Shown piece by piece: positions 42,138 through 51,490 of a DNA stretch of 64,000 bases. Source of the DNA: CAZQWJ01 sp964597265 (GTDB lineage Bacteria; Patescibacteriota; 4484-211; JAGQKX01). Under the pieces are notes generated by a model. The model was not told the origin of the DNA. It saw nothing but the letters and a program-made list of their open reading frames with translations, and ran no database searches. The stretch spans positions 29,118 through 93,117 of the forward strand of contig CAZQWJ010000001.1 of the NCBI GenBank assembly GCA_964597265.1. The letters run 5' to 3'. Each line of letters opens with the position of its first letter. Position 1 is the first letter of the stretch. The translations under genes and the position numbers were made by a program.

Positions 42138-44111
42138 CTAGAAAATAATTTCTTCGTCGTCCAAATTCTCACCATAGGCGTGGGGTGTTTTGAAGTTGGT
42201 GTCGAATTGCCCGAGCATGACGGATTTTTCCAGCGTATAGGTTTCTTTGGGCAGATCCTGCAAAAACCGTGAGGGAGGATTGGGTACGCGTTCGCCAAAA
42301 TACAACCGACCGCGCGTGAAACACATATAGAGCTTCTCCCGTGCGCGGGTGATGCCAACATAACAAAGTCGGCGTTCTTCCTCAAGCTCTTGTGGATCAA
42401 GCATGCTTCGACTGTGCGGAAAAATCCCCTCTTCCATGCCAATGATAAATACCACCAGGAATTCTAACCCTTTTGCCGCATGTAAGGTCATGAGGGTGAC
42501 TGCATTATGTTTCTCGTTTTTCATGTCCAGTTTGTCATTTTGCTGGACCACATCGGTTTGCTCCACCAATGCCACATTTTCCAAAAATGCCCGTAGCGAT
42601 TCCATGGGCTCCAGATGATCATATTCTGCGGCAACAGACCGTAGTTCTTTGACGTTCTCCCATCGGGCGATGCCTTCTGGGGTGTCGTCATTGAGATATT
42701 CTTCGTATCCTATGGCTCGTATGATGTAGTCCATCAAATCATACACGCTCAGTTCCTGCGCTTTCTGACGGAATGTTTCCATAACCTCCAAAAAGGCGTC
42801 CAGCTTGGGTCCGCCTCTTTCTAATGTTGCCGGACCAATGCCTCGAGGAGGTGTATTAACGACACGTTCAAAACTCACCTGATCCTGCGGATTGAGCACC
42901 AATCTGAGATACGCCAACATGTCTTTGACCTCGCGTCGGTCATAAAATTTGACATTGCCAATGAGTTGATACGGTATCCCCTCGCGCATAAATATCTCTT
43001 CAAGCGCTCGCGACTGGGCATTCGTGCGATACAGGATGCTTATATCTTTGTAGTCATATCCTTGATCCAGCCATTGCTCAATCTCGTTTGTTACAAAAAT
43101 AGCCTCTTCGATCTCGTCCTGCCCTTCAAAAAGCGTGATCTGTTCACCGTTGTCGTTCTCTGTCCATAGATGCAGGATGGGGTGTGATGACTGGTTGGGT
43201 TTGATAACCGCAGTGGCAGCGTTAAGGATGGTTTGTGTTGAGCGGTAATTTTGTTCCAGGTTATAAATAGTGGCGTTGGGGAAATCGTGTTTGAACTGCA
43301 AAATATTACGGATGTTTGCTCCGCGCCAGCTATAAATAGCCTGTGACATATCTCCAACCACGAAGATATTTTCGTGCTGCTGACTGAGTAATCTTGCCAG
43401 TAGGTATTGGGCATGGTTAGTGTCTTGATATTCGTCAATCATTATCTGCTCAAACTGCTGTTGATAGGCACGGAGGATGGTGTCGTTATCTTGAAAAAGT
43501 TTTACAGTCAACATCAGCAAGTCGTCAAAATCAACCGCATTATTTTGCTTGAGCTGCCGCTGATAGCGCGGATATACCTGGGATACTGCCTCCTGGAATT
43601 GGCCGCGCACAAATTTAATATATTCCTCCGGCCAAATAACCTCGTTTTTGGCAGAACCGATAGCTGCATGCAGCGCATTAGGAGCAAATCGTTTTTCATT
43701 CAGATCCAACTCTTTGCTGATTTTTTTAATGACTGCTTTTTGGTCAGTAGTGTCGTAGATGACAAAATCGTTGGAGTATCCAAGGTGATGGATGTGTTTT
43801 CTTAATATGCGGGCGCAGATTGAGTGAAAGGTGCCCAACATGGGCATACCTTTCCTGATGCGATTGTCTGTGCTGTTGAGTAGGGTGAGGACGCGCTCCT
43901 GCATTTCTTTGCTGGCTTTGTTGGTAAAGGTAACGGCAAGGATTGCTTCGGCTGGTGTGCCGTTTTGGATCAGATACGCAATCCGATGGGTGAGTACACG
44001 GGTTTTTCCGCTACCAGCACCAGCCAAGACTAATGCAGGGCCACTCGCATGTACGACGGCTTCTTGTTGTTGGGGATTGAGGCTGGTGAGCAAAAAAGTA
44101 TCTTGCGACAT
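42138..44111 (-). CDS. pcrA: UvrD/PcrA-type ATP-dependent DNA helicase
   Basis: A 657-aa superfamily 1A helicase acting in repair and replication restart. It has LNPQQQEAVVHASGPALVLAG with Walker A GAGSGKTR, MIDEYQDTNHAQ (II), VVGDMSQAIYSWRGA (III), LEQNYRSTQTIL (IV), VTLMTLHAAKGLEFLVVF (V) and RRLCYVGITRAREKLY (VI). The 2B domain is complete; the C-terminus is slightly shorter than PcrA of Firmicutes (about 720 aa). This is the normal housekeeping helicase, distinct from the nuclease fusion at 34993. Confidence 0.93.
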   Translation of the reverse strand: MSQDTFLLTSLNPQQQEAVVHASGPALVLAGAGSGKTRVLTHRIAYLIQNGTPAEAILAVTFTNKASKEMQERVLTLLNSTDNRIRKGMPMLGTFHSICARILRKHIHHLGYSNDFVIYDTTDQKAVIKKISKELDLNEKRFAPNALHAAIGSAKNEVIWPEEYIKFVRGQFQEAVSQVYPRYQRQLKQNNAVDFDDLLMLTVKLFQDNDTILRAYQQQFEQIMIDEYQDTNHAQYLLARLLSQQHENIFVVGDMSQAIYSWRGANIRNILQFKHDFPNATIYNLEQNYRSTQTILNAATAVIKPNQSSHPILHLWTENDNGEQITLFEGQDEIEEAIFVTNEIEQWLDQGYDYKDISILYRTNAQSRALEEIFMREGIPYQLIGNVKFYDRREVKDMLAYLRLVLNPQDQVSFERVVNTPPRGIGPATLERGGPKLDAFLEVMETFRQKAQELSVYDLMDYIIRAIGYEEYLNDDTPEGIARWENVKELRSVAAEYDHLEPMESLRAFLENVALVEQTDVVQQNDKLDMKNEKHNAVTLMTLHAAKGLEFLVVFIIGMEEGIFPHSRSMLDPQELEEERRLCYVGITRAREKLYMCFTRGRLYFGERVPNPPSRFLQDLPKETYTLEKSVMLGQFDTNFKTPHAYGENLDDEEIIF

Positions 44112-44139
44112 AACACCTGCCGTACATCATAGCACAAGG

Positions 44140-45045
44140 TTACTTCTGCCGGCGGCGATATGCCCGATATGCGATTATGGCGAGGATTACAAAGAGTCCA
44201 TACCGGATGCTCAGGTACAACGTTGCATCAACAAGGTTTTGGCCAAATGTAACAAAGTCTCGCGCTGCATTGCGGATAGCGGTCATTGGTGTCCAGTCGG
44301 CATCGGCAATGATGGGATCATCTTTTTTCTCAGTGAGGGTAACGGTGATCGATGATAGCTGGGCGCTTTGTTCGAGATACTGTACCCTACCTTTTTTAAC
44401 TTCGATCTGACCTCGGATACGGGTGATTTCCTGTTGCACTTTGAGAATTTCTTCCACCGAACCGGCACGGTTGAATAGTTCAACAAGCTGTGCTTCTGCA
44501 GCTTCGAGGTTTGTAATCTCAGCCTGCAGATCGGTATATTCTTCAGTAACATCCTGCCCGGTGACGGTTTCGTTTTCAACTTTTCGCGCCAGCTGTTTGA
44601 TCTCAGTAAGTGCGTCTTCAAATTGCTCCGCGGGTACCCGGATAGTCACCACTGACTGCAAATATTCGGCAGTCGTGCCAGTACCCAGGGTGTTCGTGCG
44701 CGAACTGATGACAAACCCACCTAGCTGATCAGCTAATAGCTGAATATGGTTACTGCTATCAGTAACACTGTCAACACGCATGACAAGGGATGCAGTCTTG
44801 ATGACTAGTCTGGAAGAAGGGCTGGATGTATCTTCGTCAAACTCCGGAGCGGTTGCTGATTCGCCACCGCCTCGACCAGAACTGCTTTCAAGCGCAGTAT
44901 CACGAACCTGCGTAGTAACGCCGATGAGGTTGTTAGTCTTTGGGACGTATTGCTTGAACCACAGTATTACGATAAGGCCAAGCAGTGCGATGATCGCTAG
45001 GAGCTGCTTATGTTTACGGAGAAAAAGACCAATGTCTTTGTTCAT
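44140..45045 (-). CDS. DUF4349 membrane protein
   Basis: A 301-aa protein with a membrane segment at each end (LLAIIALLGLIVILWF and LSIRYGLFVILAIIAYRAY) and the DUF4349 pattern between them: LVIKTASLVMRVDSVTDSSN, LGGFVISSRTN, VTIRVPAEQFEDALTEIKQL, and a long coiled coil (TDLQAEITNLEAAEAQLVEL). The function of this widespread family is unknown. It lies 28 bases upstream of pcrA on the same strand. Confidence 0.83.
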   Translation of the reverse strand: MNKDIGLFLRKHKQLLAIIALLGLIVILWFKQYVPKTNNLIGVTTQVRDTALESSSGRGGGESATAPEFDEDTSSPSSRLVIKTASLVMRVDSVTDSSNHIQLLADQLGGFVISSRTNTLGTGTTAEYLQSVVTIRVPAEQFEDALTEIKQLARKVENETVTGQDVTEEYTDLQAEITNLEAAEAQLVELFNRAGSVEEILKVQQEITRIRGQIEVKKGRVQYLEQSAQLSSITVTLTEKKDDPIIADADWTPMTAIRNAARDFVTFGQNLVDATLYLSIRYGLFVILAIIAYRAYRRRQK

Positions 45046-45177
45046 ATGCCTTGTAGTTACTATAGTATGGATTCCTTCTTTTGGCTAGTGAGCAAACGTG
45101 TACAGGCTCAGAATATCCCGCGATGTATAGGCAAACGCCCGCTAGTCTCTCAAAACAAACTATGGTATGGTATCTCT

Positions 45178-45459
45178 ATGTTGAAGCTTGTTGATTTTTA
45201 TGCAGACTGGTGCGGACCATGCCACCAGATGGAGCCAATACTTACCGAACTCAAAACAGAGTTAGAAGGAAAGATTGAGTTTGAGATGTTAGACGTAGAC
45301 GATCCACAACACCAGTCAAAGGTGCAGGATCTCGGCGTGATGAGCATCCCGACCTATGTAATAGAAAAAGACGGTGAAGAAGTAGCCCGCAAAATTGGCG
45401 CCATGCCCAAAGAGACAATGCTCCACTGGATAGAGTCAGTACTACAAGAAACACAATGA
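45178..45459 (+). CDS. trxA: Thioredoxin
   Basis: A 93-aa minimal thioredoxin with the redox motif WCGPC (C12, C15) in VDFYADWCGPCHQMEP and the cis-proline loop MSIPTYVIEKDG. The start ATG 45178 gives the standard domain; upstream in-frame codons have no homology. It lacks the first alpha helix and strand of E. coli Trx, as many short thioredoxins do. A 4-base overlap couples it to gapA. Confidence 0.9.
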   Translation: MLKLVDFYADWCGPCHQMEPILTELKTELEGKIEFEMLDVDDPQHQSKVQDLGVMSIPTYVIEKDGEEVARKIGAMPKETMLHWIESVLQETQ

Positions 45460-46544
45460 TTAACGTTGCTATTAACGGATTTGGCCGAATAGGTAGACAA
45501 GCGTTCAAGATCATTTCTGAACACCCCAAATTACGAGTCGTTGCTATTAACGATCTATCTAATCCTCGCGCATTGGCATATTTGCTCAAGTACGACTCGC
45601 CGTATGGAGTAGCAGAATTTTCCATCAAAGCCAAAGAAGGCGATCGCGTTACTTCGTTTGATGAAGAGTTGGCAGAGATTAACTATGAAGAACATATCGA
45701 AACTGACGAGGTATTTTTGATCGTTAACGACGAGCCGGTGCGCGTATTTGCAGAAAAAGATCCCGCGCAATTGCCCTGGGGTGACCTGGATATTGATGTG
45801 GTGCTTGAATGTACCGGATTCTTTACCAAAGACGGAGCGGCTCGTGCGCATATTGAAGCTGGAGCCAAGCGCGTGGTGGTATCCGCTCCTACCAAAGGCG
45901 GGGATGTGCAGACCTTTTTGAAGGGTGTTAACAATGATCAATATGATGGGGAAGACATTATCTCGAATGCATCCTGTACTACCAACTGTATTACGCCGGT
46001 GGCTGCAATTATTGAAGCAGCGTTTGGTATAGAAAAAGCCATGCTTACCACCGTACACGCGGTAACTGCCACCCAAAGCCTGGTCGATGGACTTCCGCCC
46101 GGAGGCAAACCTGATGATATGCGACGAGGGCGTTCTGCAATGGTGAATATTGTGCCGTCAAGTACTGGCGCTGCCAAGGCAAGCAAAGAAGTCATCCCAT
46201 CACTTGACGGTAAGTTTGACGGGATTGCCATTCGGGTGCCGGTGATTACCGGGTCGTTGTCCGATTTTACGTTCTTACTCAAAAAAGATGTAACTGTCGA
46301 AGAGATCAACGAGGCATTTATCAAAGCCACCAAAAATCCTTTTTACGACGGAGTGCTTCGTGTAACCTATGACCCGATTGTGTCGTCTGATATCATTGGC
46401 GATCCGCATTCTGCTATCGTAGACCTGTCCTCTACTATGGTGGTAGATGGCAATCTGGTCAAAGTCCTCGCTTGGTATGACAACGAATGGGGCTACAGCA
46501 ACCGCCTCGTCGAAATGGCCTACGAAATCAGCCAGTCGTTATAG
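45456..46544 (+). CDS. gapA: Glyceraldehyde-3-phosphate dehydrogenase
   Basis: A 362-aa glycolytic enzyme. The NAD domain begins VAINGFGRIGRQAF and the catalytic cysteine is C174 in SNASCTTNCITP. Later motifs are TVHAVTATQSLVDG, SSTGAAKA and WYDNEWGYSNR. It is 20-25 residues longer than usual because of an insertion around residues 57-85 (EGDRVTSFDEELAEINYEEH). It heads the glycolysis group with pgk and tpiA downstream. Confidence 0.94.
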   Translation: MINVAINGFGRIGRQAFKIISEHPKLRVVAINDLSNPRALAYLLKYDSPYGVAEFSIKAKEGDRVTSFDEELAEINYEEHIETDEVFLIVNDEPVRVFAEKDPAQLPWGDLDIDVVLECTGFFTKDGAARAHIEAGAKRVVVSAPTKGGDVQTFLKGVNNDQYDGEDIISNASCTTNCITPVAAIIEAAFGIEKAMLTTVHAVTATQSLVDGLPPGGKPDDMRRGRSAMVNIVPSSTGAAKASKEVIPSLDGKFDGIAIRVPVITGSLSDFTFLLKKDVTVEEINEAFIKATKNPFYDGVLRVTYDPIVSSDIIGDPHSAIVDLSSTMVVDGNLVKVLAWYDNEWGYSNRLVEMAYEISQSL

Positions 46545-46545
46545 T

Positions 46546-47165
46546 ATGTCGGATACTCCCGTTACAACTAAACTAACTTCAGCAGACCCCAGCCTCAATG
46601 GGGTGTACGTAGTGAGGGTGCACGGCCGGGGATTGAAGATGACCTAAGGTCGGCCAAATGGCCACCTGGAAAATCACCTGAAGCACGGACAGGGGATTTT
46701 AAATACCTTCAAGGCAAACAAGGCAAAAGACGTATAACCATAAGATCTGATCATGCTACTGGACAGAGATACACAACAGCAAAACAACTGGAAGGTGAGA
46801 GTGCTGGTAGTAATAGGAAGGGCATACCTGTCAGACGTAAGGCTGAGAATGAGGCTACTGCGCAACAAGTCCAAGAAGCGTTAGCAGACTTTGAGCACTT
46901 ACCAGACGTAGCTGAAGAGAACTACCAAAATGGGATTGACTCTTCTGTTGAAATGCAAGGCCCTCTTGGCCCACTGAGTGGTGAGGAATACACGGAAGCT
47001 CGGGCTGAATTAGCTGAAATGAATCGCAACGAACATTTGTCCGATCTTGAGCAGGTACTTGAGGAAGGGTTTGACGAGAAGGCATTACAGGAGGAAGCAA
47101 GGCGAGCAAGAGCGGAAAGGGAGTTTGGCCGTACCGGATTTAACCGTAGTCGGAGAGGCAATTGA
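46546..47165 (+). pseudogene. Frameshifted hypothetical protein between gapA and pgk
   Basis: An ATG 1 base after the gapA stop opens a frame that ends at 46645-46647 (MSDTPVTTKLTSADPSLNG). A second frame is open from 46572 to the stop at 47163-47165, a further 190 codons, but has no ATG until 46953. Joining them near the C-run at 46587-46590 (one extra C) would give a single protein of about 205 aa, charged and hydrophilic, with Gln/Glu/Arg-rich helices at the end (EALQEEARRARAEREFG-like). This could be a sequencing error, a real frameshift mutation or programmed shifting. No family is recognised. Confidence 0.5.
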
Positions 47166-47194
47166 CCTATTACCATCTCAGCCACGTAGCATGG

Positions 47195-47207
47195 TATGAT
47201 GGTTTCG
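47195..47207 (+). promoter_or_regulatory. -10 element of pgk promoter, leaderless layout
   Basis: TATGAT at 47195-47200 ends 7 bases before ATG 47208. The two ATGs at 47196 and 47199 lie inside the hexamer and would not be in the message. Confidence 0.4.
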
Positions 47208-48233
47208 ATGTATCCAATTTCAGAAATAGATGTTGCAAACAAGACAGTACTCGTGCGAGGCGATCTTGATGTTGCCATTGAAGGTGGGGTTATCCAGGAA
47301 GATTACCGCCTCAAGGCACTACTCCCTACCTTTACCTACTTACGTACCAATGGTGCCAAAGTCGTCATGGTAGGACATTTAGGTCGACCAGAGGGTAAAC
47401 ATGTTACGGAGTTGAGTTTGCGCCCGATAGGCGAACGTTTGCACGCATTACTTGGTGAGGAGATTGTGTTGGTGGAAGATTGGTTTGACAACCCCGAAAC
47501 CATCACGCAAGCACTGGCCTCATCGGATGTGCTGTTACTTGAGAACATCCGCTTTGATCCTCGGGAAGAGGCCAACGATCCTACGCTGGCTCAGATTTTG
47601 GCTAGTTGTGCGGATATATTTGTAAACGAATCATTTGCTACAGCTCATCGGGCGCACGCGTCCACGGTAGGTGTGGCTGGGTATCTGCCGAGCTACCTGG
47701 GTATTCGGTTTGCAGAAGAAATAGCCGAACTCACGCACGCGAGAGAAAATCCCGCCCCTCCGCTCGTGCTTATCATGGGTGGTGGTAAAGCAGAAACCAA
47801 AGTGCCGTTAGTGAAAAAAATGGCCTCGTTTGCGGATACGATTTTACTCGGGGGTACGTTGATGTTCGCCGCAGAATTAGAAGGAGTCAAAGGGGTACGA
47901 TTTCCGCGCGATGCAGTGCGAGTGGATGACATTGGTCCCGAGTCAGTTGCTGACTTCACCACACAACTTGCCAAGGCAAATACGATTGTGTGGAACGGGC
48001 CCGTAGGTCGTTTTGAGCAAGAGGAGTTTCGTGCTGGTACGCAGGCGATAGCGGAGGCAGTTGTACACTCATCCGCACGAACTATCATTGGCGGTGGGGA
48101 TACGATTGCGGCGTTGAATTTGTTTGGTGTTCTGGATAAGATAGACTTTGTATCCATTGGCGGAGGCGCCATGCTTGATTTTTTGGCTGAGGGAGATTTG
48201 CCCGGGCTAAAGGCAGTACGCGAAAGCCACTAA
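47208..48233 (+). CDS. pgk: Phosphoglycerate kinase, shortened and divergent
   Basis: A 341-342 aa version of an enzyme that is usually 390-415 aa. The family pattern is clear: HLGRPEGKHVTELSLRP, RFDPREEANDP, FVNESFATAHRAHASTVG, MGGGKAETKVPLV, TIVWNGPVGRFE and SIGGGAMLDFLAEG. The substrate loop normally reading RVDFNVP is RGDLDVA here, keeping the Asp but changing Asn to Asp and Pro to Ala. The C-domain loops are short. The ATG at 47208 is preferred on promoter grounds; ATG 47196 would add four residues. It is followed by tpiA 5 bases later. Confidence 0.9.
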   Translation: MYPISEIDVANKTVLVRGDLDVAIEGGVIQEDYRLKALLPTFTYLRTNGAKVVMVGHLGRPEGKHVTELSLRPIGERLHALLGEEIVLVEDWFDNPETITQALASSDVLLLENIRFDPREEANDPTLAQILASCADIFVNESFATAHRAHASTVGVAGYLPSYLGIRFAEEIAELTHARENPAPPLVLIMGGGKAETKVPLVKKMASFADTILLGGTLMFAAELEGVKGVRFPRDAVRVDDIGPESVADFTTQLAKANTIVWNGPVGRFEQEEFRAGTQAIAEAVVHSSARTIIGGGDTIAALNLFGVLDKIDFVSIGGGAMLDFLAEGDLPGLKAVRESH

Positions 48234-48238
48234 CTACT

Positions 48239-48994
48239 ATGCGATATATCGTTGCGAACTGGAAGCAATACAAAACAATAGATGAAGCACGCGGATGGTT
48301 GTCCGCATTCAAACAGGCACACCCGCAGATACCATCAGATGTAACCGTGGTGGTAGCTGCACCGTTTGTATTATTGCCGGACATGAAACGGTACATTGAA
48401 GAACAGAGTATTCCGGTCGAATTGGGTGCGCAAAACGTTAGCCCCAAAGACGAAGGCGCGTTTACCGGTGAGGTTGGGGCAAAACAGCTCAAAGACCTCG
48501 TGCAGCATATCATCATCGGGCATTCGGAACGGCGCATGTACTTTGGCGAAACGAATCAGTTTATCAATCTCAAGGTTCAGCAGGCACTGGAGTACGGGAT
48601 GCATCCGTTCGTGTGTATCGCGGATCAGGTGCTAGAAGATGGTCGGGTGCCACGACAAAAGACAACCATCTCTCAGGAATGGTTCGTTCAGCAGATACGC
48701 AGTGTTTTTGAGGGGGTAGAGGTGTCGCAGATTCCGAACATCACTCTGGTATATGAACCTATTTCTGCGATTTCGACGTTTGGCGGCCAGCCATTGACCG
48801 GGCAGCAGGCAGTGGAGGCAATCAACGATGTGGCAACACACGCTTCCGACAACGCTTCAATCATGTATGGGGGCAGTGTTAACTCGCAAAACATTCGTGA
48901 ATACTGGCAATACTCAGAGATTGCTGGTGTAATGCCAGGAAGCGCTAGCCTGGCGGTACAGGAGTTTCTGGAATTAGTAAACAGTAGTACGTAG
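48239..48994 (+). CDS. tpiA: Triosephosphate isomerase
   Basis: A 251-aa TIM-barrel enzyme interconverting GAP and DHAP. Catalytic residues are visible: N7 and K9 in VANWKQ, H95 in IIGHSERR, and E173 in VYEPISAIS. The phosphate loop is IMYGGSVN. Full length. It starts 5 bases after pgk, in one glycolytic operon. Confidence 0.95.
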   Translation: MRYIVANWKQYKTIDEARGWLSAFKQAHPQIPSDVTVVVAAPFVLLPDMKRYIEEQSIPVELGAQNVSPKDEGAFTGEVGAKQLKDLVQHIIIGHSERRMYFGETNQFINLKVQQALEYGMHPFVCIADQVLEDGRVPRQKTTISQEWFVQQIRSVFEGVEVSQIPNITLVYEPISAISTFGGQPLTGQQAVEAINDVATHASDNASIMYGGSVNSQNIREYWQYSEIAGVMPGSASLAVQEFLELVNSST

Positions 48995-49046
48995 TAATCC
49001 TAGTAGACAAGGCCAACGCCAGAATCACTTTGTTGCTACATTTTCT

Positions 49047-50252
49047 ATGCGGTATCAATCTAACTCTACACGAAAATCCCGGCGGTTAGCGAGTCGTAAG
49101 GCGCCTACCTATACAAGCGTTGCTCCTCGTCAAAAAAGACCGTTGGTCAAATATATCGGAATCGTTGTTGGACTGGCGGTGTTGTTTTTCGGTCTCAAAC
49201 TCTTGCTCACGCCGGTAATGAAGACACTTGCCAACGTGTGGGAAGAATCAGCGACCGCGATCTCATTCATGCTTCCGGGGGGAGCGGACATAGCCAGAGA
49301 CTCGTATGGACATACCAATGTTCTGCTTGTCGGGATTGACCGTCGTAGCTATCAACCATACCAATATGCAGGACCTGATGGGACACTGGCTCGTAATGGC
49401 TTTTTGGCAGATACGATTATTGTGGCCTCGGTTGATTCTGAGGGAGAGGTAGTCAATATGGTCTCGTTGCCTCGCGACTTGTGGGTGCAAGTACCTGCGT
49501 TTGATGGATTTGCCCAGCAACATACCAAGATCAATGCGGTACACGCGTTTGGTGATCGGTTTGGATATCCTGACGGTGGAGGTATGGGATTATTGGCGCA
49601 GGTGACAGAACAGATTGTTGGTGTGCCGATTCACTACTGGATGCGGGTGGATTTTGACGCATTTGTAAAAGGAGTGGACGCAATTGGAGGCTTGGACATC
49701 TATGTAGAACAGGCCTTTACTGACTATATGTATCCTCGTAGTGGGTACGAAGACGCGGCTTGGGATTTGCGCTATCAGGTAGTCAGTTTTTCTGAAGGTT
49801 GGCAATATATGGATGGTGAAACAGCATTGCAATACGCTCGTAGTCGTCATGCCTTGGGTCCAGAAGGCAGTGATTTTGCCCGTGCCAAACGCCAGCAGAA
49901 CGTCATAAATGCATTTGTGACCAAAGTTATGTCGTCAGAAACGCTGTTTAGTCTTGATAAGATTCGAGGGTTGTATTCGGCAGTGTCAGATAATGTTGCA
50001 ACGACAATAGGTATCGGGGATTTGCCGTTGTTTTTTCAATTAGCCAAAAAAGCTAATCAGGTGTCACTACAGGGTCATGTGTTGGGTGGACCGGACACTG
50101 AGTCGTCGCTTATCTATGCCCCAGATCCAGGGTTGTTTGGCGGCGCATATGTACTCATCCCAACTGCCGGGCAAAACAATTATGTAGACATACAGCGTTG
50201 GATACATGACACTTTTTATCAGTCTGCCCAGCTAGAACCTGCTTCTTCATGA
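49047..50252 (+). CDS. LytR-CpsA-Psr (LCP) family glycopolymer transferase
   Basis: A 401-aa protein with a basic cytoplasmic tail, one membrane segment (IGIVVGLAVLFFGLKLLL), and the LCP domain: VLLVGIDRRS, DTIIVASVD, VNMVSLPRDLWV, KINAVHAFG, YWMRVDFDAFVKGVDAIGG and ALQYARSRH, then RAKRQQNVI. LCP enzymes attach teichoic-acid-like or capsular polymers to peptidoglycan outside the membrane. This fits the other envelope genes. It overlaps holA by 4 bases. Confidence 0.9.
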   Translation: MRYQSNSTRKSRRLASRKAPTYTSVAPRQKRPLVKYIGIVVGLAVLFFGLKLLLTPVMKTLANVWEESATAISFMLPGGADIARDSYGHTNVLLVGIDRRSYQPYQYAGPDGTLARNGFLADTIIVASVDSEGEVVNMVSLPRDLWVQVPAFDGFAQQHTKINAVHAFGDRFGYPDGGGMGLLAQVTEQIVGVPIHYWMRVDFDAFVKGVDAIGGLDIYVEQAFTDYMYPRSGYEDAAWDLRYQVVSFSEGWQYMDGETALQYARSRHALGPEGSDFARAKRQQNVINAFVTKVMSSETLFSLDKIRGLYSAVSDNVATTIGIGDLPLFFQLAKKANQVSLQGHVLGGPDTESSLIYAPDPGLFGGAYVLIPTAGQNNYVDIQRWIHDTFYQSAQLEPASS

Positions 50253-51097
50253 TCTACTTTCTGTACGGACCAGATGATTATTCGGTTCATCAACGTATCA
50301 AACAGTTGAGCGAATCGTATGCGGGTGTACGGAATTTGACGGATGAAACGCAACTGAGTGAGTTATCGCATATACAGGCAGCTACACTGTTTGGTGAGGA
50401 ATATATGATTGTGGTGCGGGATCTCGTGAAGAAGTTGACGGTCGAGCAGTTGCAAGGAATTGCGGCATCGCTGGTGGTATGGGAGGGAGAAAAGATTGAC
50501 CGCCGCCAGGCAGTGATCAAATGGTTGCTCAAACACGCGACTGTTGAGGAGTATGCGCCTAAGTCGCGTCAGCAGATCTATGCATGGGTAAAAGAACAAG
50601 GGTATACGGTCGCGCATGACGTGCTCCAACTGTTATGGAATCGGCATCAGGCCAACCGCTGGGCATGGTCAAATGAGTTGAACAAATTGTCTTTGTTTCA
50701 AGGAGACACTGCTATAACTACGGACGCTGCCAGAGCAATAGCTGCAGCGACAATTGAAGAGAATATCTTTGAGTTTGTGGATGTATTTGGGGAAAGGAAA
50801 ACGCTTCTGTCGTTTGTTCTACTGGAAAATCTCCTCGCTAGTGATACGGATCCTTTTTATCTACACAGTATGCTTGCTCGCCAGGTACGGCTTCTGATGC
50901 TGGCGCAGGAGCCCAATGGTTTGTCTGGCCAACCACCATTTGTGATTGGTAAATTGCAAACGCAACAGAAATATTGGACTTCTGAGGAATTGGCATATCG
51001 TCATCAGGAGTTGGTAGAAATGGATTATGCTGCCAAAACTGGACAGGCGGATATAGTAGACGAGCTGATTAGGTTTGTTCTGACAGAAAAAGCGTGA
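50249..51097 (+). CDS. holA: DNA polymerase III delta subunit
   Basis: A 282-aa clamp-loader subunit. The N-terminus IYFLYGPDDYSVHQRIKQL is the usual start, followed by TLFGEEYMIVVRDLVKK and the lid region, and the C-terminal helical collar (FLLENLLASDTDPFYLHSMLARQVRLL-like segment). Shorter than E. coli delta (343 aa). It is convergent with rpsT with no bases between the stops. Confidence 0.83.
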   Translation: MIYFLYGPDDYSVHQRIKQLSESYAGVRNLTDETQLSELSHIQAATLFGEEYMIVVRDLVKKLTVEQLQGIAASLVVWEGEKIDRRQAVIKWLLKHATVEEYAPKSRQQIYAWVKEQGYTVAHDVLQLLWNRHQANRWAWSNELNKLSLFQGDTAITTDAARAIAAATIEENIFEFVDVFGERKTLLSFVLLENLLASDTDPFYLHSMLARQVRLLMLAQEPNGLSGQPPFVIGKLQTQQKYWTSEELAYRHQELVEMDYAAKTGQADIVDELIRFVLTEKA

Positions 51098-51331
51098 TTA
51101 TTTGAGGAGTGCGCTCAAACGGGATTTCAAGCGGTCGGCTTTGCCTTGGGTAATAACATGACGCTTGGCAGCTTTGTCCAATTGGGAGAAAGACGTTTGC
51201 AGGTGTTCAGCAGAAGGGTTGGTACGCATATCTTTTATAGCCTCACGGTAGGCTTTCTTTGTGCGGTTATTGATGATGGCCCTTTTCTTTGATTGTCTAA
51301 GCGCCTTTTCGGCGGATGCAGTGTTTGGCAT
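51098..51331 (-). CDS. rpsT: Ribosomal protein bS20
   Basis: A 77-aa basic protein: MPNTASAEKALRQSKKRAII, NNRTKKAYREAIK, and KAAKRHVITQGKADRLKSRL, diagnostic for bS20 of the small subunit. The adjacency to holA and murJ is seen in many bacteria. A TTGCCA and GATATA pair (complement of 51382-51387 and 51360-51365, 16-base spacer) is a possible promoter. Confidence 0.94.
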   Translation of the reverse strand: MPNTASAEKALRQSKKRAIINNRTKKAYREAIKDMRTNPSAEHLQTSFSQLDKAAKRHVITQGKADRLKSRLSALLK

Positions 51332-51344
51332 ATGAGATATACTT

Positions 51345-51359
51345 GTTCCAGCCTGGAAC
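51345..51359. promoter_or_regulatory. Palindrome in the rpsT leader
   Basis: GTTCCAG-C-CTGGAAC is a perfect inverted repeat of 7-base arms 13 bases before the rpsT start. It could be an operator or a small leader hairpin for S20 autoregulation. This is suggestive only. Confidence 0.35.
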
Positions 51360-51490
51360 TATATCATACGTTGGGTGTTTTTGGCAAGGAAGAGGCATTT
51401 TGCAGGCTTTCTCACCAACGAAGTTTTGAATGCCTGGTGTAACGGCCTCTTGTATCACCACGGACAAGGCTTTACACTGTATATACTTTT

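Noticed and set aside
46447..46647. Extended reading of the small ORF upstream into gapA
   Set aside because: The first 33 codons lie in another frame of gapA; only the part from ATG 46546 can be real.
46545..46700. tRNA or other structured RNA between gapA and pgk
   Set aside because: No cloverleaf arms or GGTTCRANNCC T-arm could be assembled; the region reads as coding in one frame.
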